Both the position numbers and the translations under genes were made by a program. Positions 57,450-64,000 of a stretch of 64,000 bases of DNA are shown one piece after another. The stretch spans positions 9,300,001 to 9,364,000 of the forward strand of contig CAVNZM010000010.1 in assembly GCA_963693365.1 (NCBI GenBank), read 5' to 3'. The notes under the pieces were generated by a model. It saw only the letters and a list, made by a program, of their open reading frames with translations. It had not been told where the DNA came from and searched no databases. How positions within the stretch are numbered: the first letter of the stretch is position 1; every line of letters starts with the position of its first letter. Source of the stretch: Amoebidium appalachense (lineage: Eukaryota > Ichthyosporea).

Positions 57450-58076
57450 TGTGAGTGTGTGCGCGCGCGCGCGAGTGTCTGTGTATGTCGTTAATGTTGT
57501 TGTTATTGGGGGGGAGGGGGGGTGCGGGAAGAAGTGTGTGTGTGTGTGGATGGGTGTTTGGGTGGTTAGGAAGGGGGGGAGGGAGGGGAGGAGGGGGTGT
57601 GCAAAACATGCAACCGCAGGTTGAGGTCTGCATACGTGTACATGTGTGCTGACGGTGGGGTGCAGCACGCTTACTACGCTCTGGCGGCGGTCGGCCGTGA
57701 CGGGCCAGCTGGTCTGCAATGCCTGCGGGCTGTACGAGGTGGGGCCTTGGCCTGCGCGGGGTTGCGGGCCATGTGTGCTGGGGTGGGCTTAGTGTAGCCA
57801 GTTGCATGCCATGGCCCACAGGGCACGGCCTGTGGTTGGTGCTGGCTGCAGTGTGTGGTGCCTGCCAAGACACGAATGAGCAGGTGCATGCCCGTGGCCC
57901 ACATCTATTAGGCACACCCGCCTGCACGTGCACGTCCGGACACATTCTGACACCACTCCTCCCCCCAGCGTTTGCACAAGTGCCCGCGGCCAGTGGCCAT
58001 GTTCCAGCCAGCCGTCCCCAAGAAGCGCAACCGCCGAAAACGGGAGGATGACACAGATCCCACCGACCAGCCGTGA
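52402..58076 (+). CDS. GATA-type zinc finger transcription factor, 11 exons, 441 residues
   Basis: Exons: 52402-52519, 54142-54546, 54754-54865, 55331-55394, 56143-56197, 56341-56423, 56696-56787, 56864-56992, 57083-57169, 57666-57738, 57969-58076. All phases close from the ATG to the TGA. Finger 1 is C257-x2-C260-x17-C278-x2-C281 and is divergent. Finger 2 is C377-x2-C380-x18-C399-x2-C402 with LWRR and CNACGLY, then RLHKCPRPVAMF and a basic PKKRNRRKR nuclear signal. GATA factors bind GATA sites in nuclear DNA. Exon 2 encodes a Ser/Leu-rich domain with five RRxS sites (Ser54, 73, 81, 115, 157), each a consensus for protein kinase A. Exon 5 lies behind a 164-bp duplication that copies its acceptor. 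The 52402 start has no closer rival; an upstream exon cannot be excluded. Fungal-type GATA regulators are the likeliest relatives; the target pathway is unknown. Confidence 0.9.
52903..53460. repeat. (GT)n and (GCGT)n arrays in GATA intron 1
   Basis: (GT)n at 52903-52980 and 53153-53180 is followed by GCGT repeats at 53302-53458. Confidence 0.93.
54008..54086. repeat. (CA)n array near the end of GATA intron 1
   Basis: About 35 CA repeats, preceded by (AT)n at 53890-53975. Confidence 0.93.
54918..55245. repeat. (GT)n arrays with GCGC cores in GATA intron 3
   Basis: GT repeats at 54926-54953, 54963-54995 and 55139-55205 alternate with G-rich and GCGC words. Confidence 0.92.
55828..56155 (+). 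repeat. 164-bp tandem duplication including a GATA-gene 3' splice site
   Basis: Two almost identical copies (55828-55991, 55992-56155) each contain GCTGACGGTTGGGTGCAG and the first 14 bases of exon 5. Only the second copy leads into the complete exon; the first has a decoy acceptor at 55978. The older 5' flank contains further diverged ATGGGCATTTTGAAATG-type repeats from about 55640. Confidence 0.93.
56981..57060 (+). repeat. 40-bp duplication across the donor of GATA exon 8
   Basis: AGGCCACATAAAGTGAGTGT at the exon end is repeated 40 bp later as AGGCCACACAAAGCGGGAGT, followed in both cases by GCATGGTCTGTT. The second copy has lost the donor GT. Confidence 0.85.
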
Positions 58077-58647
58077 GCGTGCCCCATGCCCTGGGGTGGT
58101 GGGAGCTGGGGCTATGTTGTGCAATGATCCCCTATGTTGTGACCCGAGGCACGAAGGACAACCTGGCACATGCACTCAGGGAAAACACAAACATTCATCG
58201 CGATTGGAATTCCGAACTCGTTTGTTTATTTATATTACACAATACCTTCATTATCTGATGTATAGACTTATCTTACGTACATGTAGTGTGCCCAACCTGA
58301 ATGTCCACTTATGCACCACCACATTATTGCCTCTCTAGTTCAGCATAACCGTACCTTAGTATGGCGCCCTACATGTGTAAATACCCGGGGGAGGCCAACC
58401 ATAATGTATGTATATAGATATGTATAATGCCGGACAGCTCGAGTAGTCATGCGTCCAAGCATATAGGTAAATAACTAGCTGCTACGGTGGCCAAAGAAGT
58501 AGTGATATATAGTGACAGTATCATACGGCAAATGCGCGAAACAAACAGCACAGGCACATAGACATTCAGTGCCCAGCAATAATAATTATATTGGTAGCCA
58601 AAGTCTACACCCCGGGCTATCTAGACTATATCTCTCCAGCAATAAAG
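58077..58647. other. Short intergenic region between convergent genes
   Basis: AT-richer DNA with an AATAAA at 58641 on the plus strand, a possible far polyadenylation signal for the GATA gene. No gene is seen. Confidence 0.5.
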
Positions 58648-60410
58648 TCAGGCAGCCCATCTGGGCAGGACGGGCAGCACGTGGTTGTGGTGGTAGCTCT
58701 TTGTTGCCACATAGTGGCCCGTGCCCAGGGCCGTGGCCCTCCGCAGCTCGTCCAAGCCCTTCTGCTGCAGCTCGTGCTCCCGCTTGTGCCGCCGTGCAAT
58801 CTGCATGCCGTGGTCAGAGCACATCAAGTAAACCACAGATGCATCGGCATGGTTTATGTACACATGGTGCATGCATGCTTTCCGTCTGTGTGGGATAGTG
58901 TGGGCAGAAAACAGCGCGGCCGTGTTCCGGGCATTTGCATGTTGGTGCCGCCACACCTGCATGTGGCCGTGTGCTGTTTCCCTCGGGCACATATTGTGCC
59001 GATCAAGTTCACCTCACCTTGTTGATCGTCCTGATCTTTTCCGAGACATTGGGGGGAAGGGGGCTTATGCAAGAACAGGGTAAGAGAGAAAGGGTGTGGG
59101 AGGGGAGGGGGAGGGGAGAGGGAGAGGGACATAGAAAGAGAGGGGAGGGGGGGGGGGGGGGAGGGGAAAGAGCGAGAGAGAGGGGGGGGGGGGGGGGGGG
59201 GGGAGGGGCAGAGAGAGGGAGAGAAAGGGGGAGAAGGGGCGAGAGGGAGAGGGAGGAGGAACACAGGAGGAAGAGAGTGAGGGATGTGAGAGTGAGAGCA
59301 CCTGCGTGCATTGTGATGATGAGGGGGCGAGTTCGAGTGTGACAAAAGCCAAGCAGGCAGTCACAGAGTGCAGTGCACGACACAATTTGACAACTAAAGC
59401 ACCCCGCACATACACCACAAACTAACAATTAAAGCACCCCGCACATACACCACAAACTAAACCCTAAACCCTAAACCCTAACCCTAAACCCTAAACCCTA
59501 AACCCAATTAAAGCACCCCGCACAATCTACACAGGCGCAACCCTTCTGCTGCACATCGAACAAATGACCCACCATTGTGCTGCCCCCCCCCCCCCCCCTC
59601 CCCCCCCTCCCCCCCTCTTTGCCCACTCGCCTCAGCCCAGTGTCCACACGAGTACCTACATTTCTAAATTCTCTCTGGCATCCCCTGCTGCCACCCAACT
59701 CCATGCTTGCACGTGCACATGTATGGCAGGAAGCAAATGTCACCCAGAGTGTCAATAAGCAGGTGATGTGTTGGGCAAAGGCAGATGGACACAAGAAGTC
59801 AAGGGGGTTTAACGGCCGCACGTACCTCTGCATGTGACGCCTGGCCTCCCGTCTTTGCTCCGACCCTGTTCCCGATTGGTGAGCACCACCAAGGGCGGCT
59901 CATGCATGTCACGTGGCTCTATGCCCATCCATAGGCGCAGATGGAGGGGACAGAGCAGGCAGACACGAGAAAGGGAAGGGGAAGAGCGCAGGCAGGCAGG
60001 AGTGTGTGTGTGGGAAAGAATTGCGCAGGGAGGAAGGAACGGGGGGGAGCAAGCGAATAGATGGGACAGCAGTGGACACCGGGCAGATCGGGGAGAAGGG
60101 GGGGGGGGGGGGGGGGGGGGGGGGGAGGGGGGATCACATATGCATCAGAAGGTTGGAAATGGAGGAGAAGACACAAAAGGCAAAACGAAAACCAAAAAAA
60201 AAAAAGAAAGAAAGAAAGAAAAAAAAAAAAAAAAAAAAAACCTGGTGCAGACAGAAGGCAATTGAGCAGGCGGGGGGAGGGGGGAGGGAGAGGGAGAGAG
60301 GGAGGGGGAAGGGGGGGGGGGAGTTGTGGGGGTTTAGGGTTTGGGGGAGAGAGAGAGAGAGCAAGAGGAAGAGCCATGGATTTTTTTCTATATACATACA
60401 TGCACACACA

Positions 60411-60456
<46 letters not shown>

Positions 60457-61248
60457 TGCGCGCGCACACACACGCACACCCACCCACATTCAAACAGGCG
60501 GGCGGAAAGGGGGGAGGGAGAGAGGGGCAAATTGTTGCAATGGAGAGCAGGCAGTTTGCAAGATATGAATACCCCCCCCCCCCCCCCCCCCGCGTGCACG
60601 GCAACCCTATCTGCCGATACTCTTTTCCAATCACATATCGACTTAGGCAGCACCCATTACGGGAAGGGGGGAGGTCGATACTTCGGCAAGGAGAAAGAAT
60701 AAGGCGGACAGGACAGGAGAGAGAGAGAGAGAGGGGGGGGGGGGGGGGGGGGGGGGGGGGACCAAACGACCACACAGCCAGGACGAAAGGATGGATGAGA
60801 AAGGACAAGAATCAGGCAGGCGGCGAGGAGGGATGGATGGGGGAGGGTAAGGCAGAGTATCGGGCAGGGCCGTGGAGGGGGGGGTCAGCTAGGCGAAAAA
60901 AAGAGACAGAGGGCCATGCATGAGGGGGGAGAGGGGGAGGGGGAGGAAGAGAGAGTGAGTGAAAGTGAGAGAGAGAGAGAGTGAGGGGGGTGGTAGTGGG
61001 GGGGAGGGGGGGGGGTGAAAGAGAGAGAGAGAGACAAAGAGAGAGACAGAGAGAGAGAGGGGGGGGGGGGGGGGAGAGAGAGAGAGAATGGGGGGTTGAG
61101 AAAGGACGGAGGGGAGGGGGAAAGGAACAGGGAGATGGTGAGGGGAGGGGGGGGGAGAGGGGGAGGAAGAGCGGGAAGGAAAAGGGAGAAAGAGAGGCCT
61201 AGATGGACGGCAAGAGAGAACGAGAGAGAGCGAGAGCGAGAGCGAGCG

Positions 61249-61316
<68 letters not shown>

Positions 61317-61608
61317 AGGGAGGGAGGGAGGGAGGGAAAGGGAGAGAGAGAGAGAGACCACGCATAGAGGAATGGACAGAAAGAGGCCAGGCATGCAGGA
61401 TGGCAGACAGGGAAAAAGCTTCGGGAAGGGGGAAGAGGACAACAGGCATATAGGGAGGAAGGGAGTTTAGAGGCCAAAAAAACAGGAACGGACAAAGAGT
61501 TAATGGGAAGGGAGAAAAAGTTTATAGGCCGTGTAGGACCGGCAGGTGTAAGACAGAAAGCAGACTGCAGGCTCACATACTTCGGGGTGGGCTTGCCGGG
61601 GGCCGGAG
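58648..61608 (-). CDS. Unrecognised basic, helical protein, C-terminal exons
   Basis: Three exons join in phase: 59865-59826, 59063-59018 and 58800-58648, ending in TGA. They encode SEQRREARRHMQ, then PLPPNVSEKIRTINK, then IARRHKREHELQQKGLDELR followed by a His-rich tail ending PRWAA. The charge pattern predicts a basic helix or coiled coil. A further small exon at 61608-61581, with acceptor CTCTGCAG and donor GTATGT, fits the phase and would add a Pro-rich stretch. An exon near 62146-62106 is possible. The N-terminus is not found and I do not recognise the family. The intron at 59064-59825 carries purine tracts and the telomere-like repeat. Confidence 0.5.
59391..59524. repeat. Interstitial telomere-like repeat between copies of a 35-bp repeat
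   Basis: Six units of CCCTAAA (one is CCCTAA) plus a partial unit lie at about 59457-59504. Two tandem copies of a unit starting CAATTAAAGCACCCCGCACA or close to it precede them, at 59391 and 59425. A truncated third copy (CAATTAAAGCACCCCGCACA) follows at 59505. Confidence 0.9.
60910..61345. repeat. Purine tract with (GA)n core
   Basis: The plus strand is almost entirely purine. (GA)n spans about 61253-61310, followed by GGGA repeats. Confidence 0.9.
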
Positions 61609-62623
61609 CTGCAGAGGCAAGTTGGGATGACGTCAGTAAGGAGCATAAGCATAAAAATGTGTGTGCAGCTCTGGTATGCAGGTATGCATGTTCTAATGGA
61701 AAAGGCGAAAAAAGCCCCGAACCTTCAGTGGGCGAAGCATGTGCAAGATGAGACTACCTGTGTAAGATGGGAAGTCAATGACAAAATAACACGTGTTCTG
61801 TCAGCCTACGTGTCATCCTGCTCTCCCTCTGTGAGTGAACTAGAGACTGAAGTGCGCCAGTATGTGTACTGGTCCGTGTGCATTTGAATAAGCAGCTATG
61901 GGTGGCTGTGCGCTTGGCATGTGTGTGCTAGGCTTGTGCTAAGGCATGTTTGCACTATAGAGGGGTGCGAGTCGTGTTTGAGTTGTGTGTTTCTGTGGAC
62001 GCGTGCAGTGCCTGCCCTGCCCGCCTCGGCCTTTTGTGCACGTCGGTGTGACTGGGTGTGACTGGTGTGCCTGTGCCTGTGCCTTTGTCACCTGGGGCCA
62101 CTCACTCTTTGTGCCTGTTGTCGACATAGCGTCTCTGCAAGTGGACCTGGGCTGGCGGCAGCACTGTTCTGTTCTGACCCTACGCCTCTAAGCGCCAGAC
62201 TCTCTTACCAGAACACCTGCTCCCGTCTGGCCACAACCACAACAACCGGTTTACTCCTATCCTGTATACAATGCTATACTGGCAACAAGCCCTAGCTTTG
62301 TGACTGTGGAAGACGAGTAACCGACTGTTCAACTGTTCAGACGTTTGAATATATCAAGGGGGGATGCATACAAACGTTGAAACTTCATTTGCGGCCAATC
62401 TATTTTACCTATTGGAAATTGAAGTGGGGGTTTACGCTGTTTACTCGAGGCAAAGAGAACCAGTCTCAGGTATGGGGGGGGGGGGGGTTTGCTCGGAATA
62501 TCCCCTCAGCGGTATATCATGATCACGTACATAGATGTCGGGTGGTGACTATATATCAGGGTTTACTTTCTCTACGAGACACCATAAAGACTACAAGGAG
62601 AAATCAATTAGTTGGGGTTCCCC

Positions 62624-62624
<1 letters not shown>
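61609..62624. other. Region between the unrecognised gene and the LINE, no firm gene
   Basis: One exon-like piece on the minus strand (about 62146-62106, before a GTGAGT donor) may belong to the neighbouring gene. Otherwise there is single-copy-looking DNA and a short G run at 62476-62487. Confidence 0.4.
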
Positions 62625-62685
<61 letters not shown>

Positions 62686-62717
62686 GGGCTCCCCTCGGGA
62701 CACTCGGTATCAGCTGG

Positions 62718-62718
<1 letters not shown>

Positions 62719-62773
<55 letters not shown>
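62719..62773. repeat. (GT)n within the 3' untranslated region of the LINE
   Basis: About 27 GT repeats on the plus strand separate the LINE stop codon from its conserved 3' end. Confidence 0.9.
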
Positions 62774-62774
<1 letters not shown>

Positions 62775-62795
62775 GTGTGTGTGTGTGCGCGTGCG

Positions 62796-64000
62796 CTATA
62801 ATTTTGTAGTGATGTGTTTCTCAAGCCAATCAATACATCTAATAAACAGGTCGTAGTTACGCGTGTTTAGTATAAAATCAAGGATGTTGTAATTTACAGG
62901 TAGGCTATCTTTCTGGGTGTCTGTTGTGAATGTGACGTGTGTGTGTTGCGGTATTATGTGGTCTATCAAACTACATTTGGCGATACATGACCGGTTAAAC
63001 TGGTGTGTGTGTGTGTTGTTTGGGCATGCAAATGATGCCACCTTATACTTATTAGATCTCCACTGTATAGCACGTGTACAGTAAAAGCGTGGTAATTGAT
63101 CAATAATACCATCAGCTAGAGAAAGACCAGTTCTACAGGAAGGTAATATGTATTTAGGTGTTATACACTTGCGAGTGCCATATTTGGCAATATGGTTGAG
63201 GCGGTCAGTATATATAAAACGAGACATAAGGCTTAGTTTTTCAAGGTGTATGCTTTCATCGGGTCTAGTGTCGTGTGGTATCTTTTTCCATTTGTTATAT
63301 TGCGTGATTATCTTGTGATTGTGTACATGTTTAATAAGTAAGTGGCAGTCCAAAGTCACACACACACTATTGCGGGGTTTATTTGTATTTGTGCCCAGGG
63401 GAGAAGGGGAGAGAGAGGGGAGGAAAGAGGGGAGAGGTGAGGAGGGGACAGGTCGGATAGAGAAGAGAGGGTGGGAGGGCAAATACTTCTTTAAGCGGCT
63501 TATGTGCTTATTGAATTTCAGCGCGAGATAGGATACTCTAGCAGCTATTGGGACCAGACCATATATCGAGAGCGTTACAGGCCCAGGTTTACAACAGTTG
63601 TTAGATAGAAAGGAGGCAACTTCTGCTTCAAGGAAATTTGCCAAGGGTTTAAGCGCTCTAGTTCTCTCTTTCTTGATCCAAGCGGCGAGAAGGGGTAAAC
63701 CATATTCACATGCCGGGAAGACAAAAGTGCGAATAAATGTAAGTCTAATAGAAGGATGGAGGGGTGTGTCTTTAAAAATATTAGCCGAGAAGAAAGCTAA
63801 CCGCTTACGAGCCAACTCTACCCTCTTTTCGACCATATGGGGAAACATAACACCAACAGAATCAACCGGAACACCAAGATATTTGTATTCTGGAACTATA
63901 GGTACAGGTTTAGATGATAATGTAAATGTGTGTAAATTGTTAGCTATATCAGGTACAAGAACACCACATTTGTCTATGTTAAGGATCATAAGGTTTGCCT
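62796..64000 (-). CDS. Reverse transcriptase C-terminal region of LINE (continues past window)
   Basis: The open frame runs from the right edge to a stop at 62796, giving about 400 residues. It opens in the late reverse-transcriptase palm with NIDKCGVL, then EYKYLGVPVD, and continues into the thumb with ARKRLAFFSANIF, IRTFVFPACEYGLPLL and a helical tail. The catalytic YxDD would lie outside the window. A poly-Pro/Ser insert near residues 180-200 comes from a purine-rich stretch. No frameshift is seen in this part. Confidence 0.85.
   Translation of the reverse strand, partial: ANLMILNIDKCGVLVPDIANNLHTFTLSSKPVPIVPEYKYLGVPVDSVGVMFPHMVEKRVELARKRLAFFSANIFKDTPLHPSIRLTFIRTFVFPACEYGLPLLAAWIKKERTRALKPLANFLEAEVASFLSNNCCKPGPVTLSIYGLVPIAARVSYLALKFNKHISRLKKYLPSHPLFSIRPVPSSPLPSFLPSLSPSPLGTNTNKPRNSVCVTLDCHLLIKHVHNHKIITQYNKWKKIPHDTRPDESIHLEKLSLMSRFIYTDRLNHIAKYGTRKCITPKYILPSCRTGLSLADGIIDQLPRFYCTRAIQWRSNKYKVASFACPNNTHTHQFNRSCIAKCSLIDHIIPQHTHVTFTTDTQKDSLPVNYNILDFILNTRNYDLFIRCIDWLEKHITTKL

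Larger units (their letters stand above)
62625..64000 (-). mobile_element. LINE (non-LTR retrotransposon), 3' half with intact A-tail
   Basis: A minus-strand element enters from beyond the right edge and ends in 57 uninterrupted A residues (62681-62625 on the plus strand as T). Between the stop codon at 62796 and the tail lie a (CA)n array and the short 3' end word GTGTCCCGAGGGGAGCCCC. The 3' end differs from that of the elements at 41459 and 43632, so this is a second family. The unbroken tail suggests a fairly recent insertion. Confidence 0.82.

Noticed and set aside
61015-61470. Arg/Glu-rich open frames
   Set aside because: They are translations of (GA)n and GGGA purine tracts.

Overview
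This is a window of nuclear DNA from an intron-rich eukaryote with GC-rich exons. The introns and intergenic DNA are filled with CA/GT microsatellites, poly-G/poly-C runs and minisatellites. The evidence for a eukaryote is spliced genes with GT-AG introns, a CTGAC/CTAAC branch site just upstream of most 3' splice sites, LINE-type retroelement remains with A-tails, and a short interstitial telomere-like (CCCTAAA)n tract. The proteins are housekeeping and regulatory families of unicellular eukaryotes and fungi: an SREBP, a GATA factor, aprataxin, and a BRD7/9-type bromodomain protein. I cannot fix the lineage. The SREBP points toward the opisthokont/fungal side, whereas the TTTAGGG-type telomere unit is commoner in plants, algae and some protists.

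Layout. 1-1475 (+): last three exons of an FG-repeat protein, nucleoporin-like. 1476-9949: repeats and anonymous DNA. 9950-10888 (+): an intronless Ser/Thr kinase. 12248-20900 (-): a 22-exon BRD7/BRD9-type bromodomain gene. 21181: an E2F-type palindrome between two divergent genes. 22372-31970 (+): an aprataxin gene (FHA, HIT, C2H2) whose fifth recognised intron holds a 3-kb GT-rich array. 33670-40391 (-): a 13-exon SREBP gene of about 920 residues, convergent with aprataxin. 41459-43742: two 3' ends of one LINE family in opposite orientations. 46396-49899 (-): an unassigned gene with two RVxF-type PP1-docking motifs. 52402-58076 (+): an 11-exon two-finger GATA factor of 441 residues. 58648-61608 (-): exons of an unrecognised basic coiled-coil protein, interrupted by the telomere-like tract. 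62625-64000 (-): the reverse-transcriptase C-terminus of a second LINE, running off the right edge.

Exons were joined by hand using GT/AG signals and reading-frame phase. For SREBP, GATA and BRD7/9 the phases close over whole genes, apart from one suspected 1-nt deletion in SREBP exon 7 and one unresolved junction at BRD7/9 exons 1-2. The genes fit chromatin and transcription control (BRD7/9, GATA, SREBP), DNA repair (aprataxin) and nuclear transport (FG protein), but they show no operon-like link.

The most unusual feature is structural. At least eight introns carry tandem repeats that start at, or include, an exon-intron junction. Each unit therefore reproduces a 5' or 3' splice site, up to 15 copies of a branch-point-plus-acceptor in the last well-supported BRD7/9 intron.
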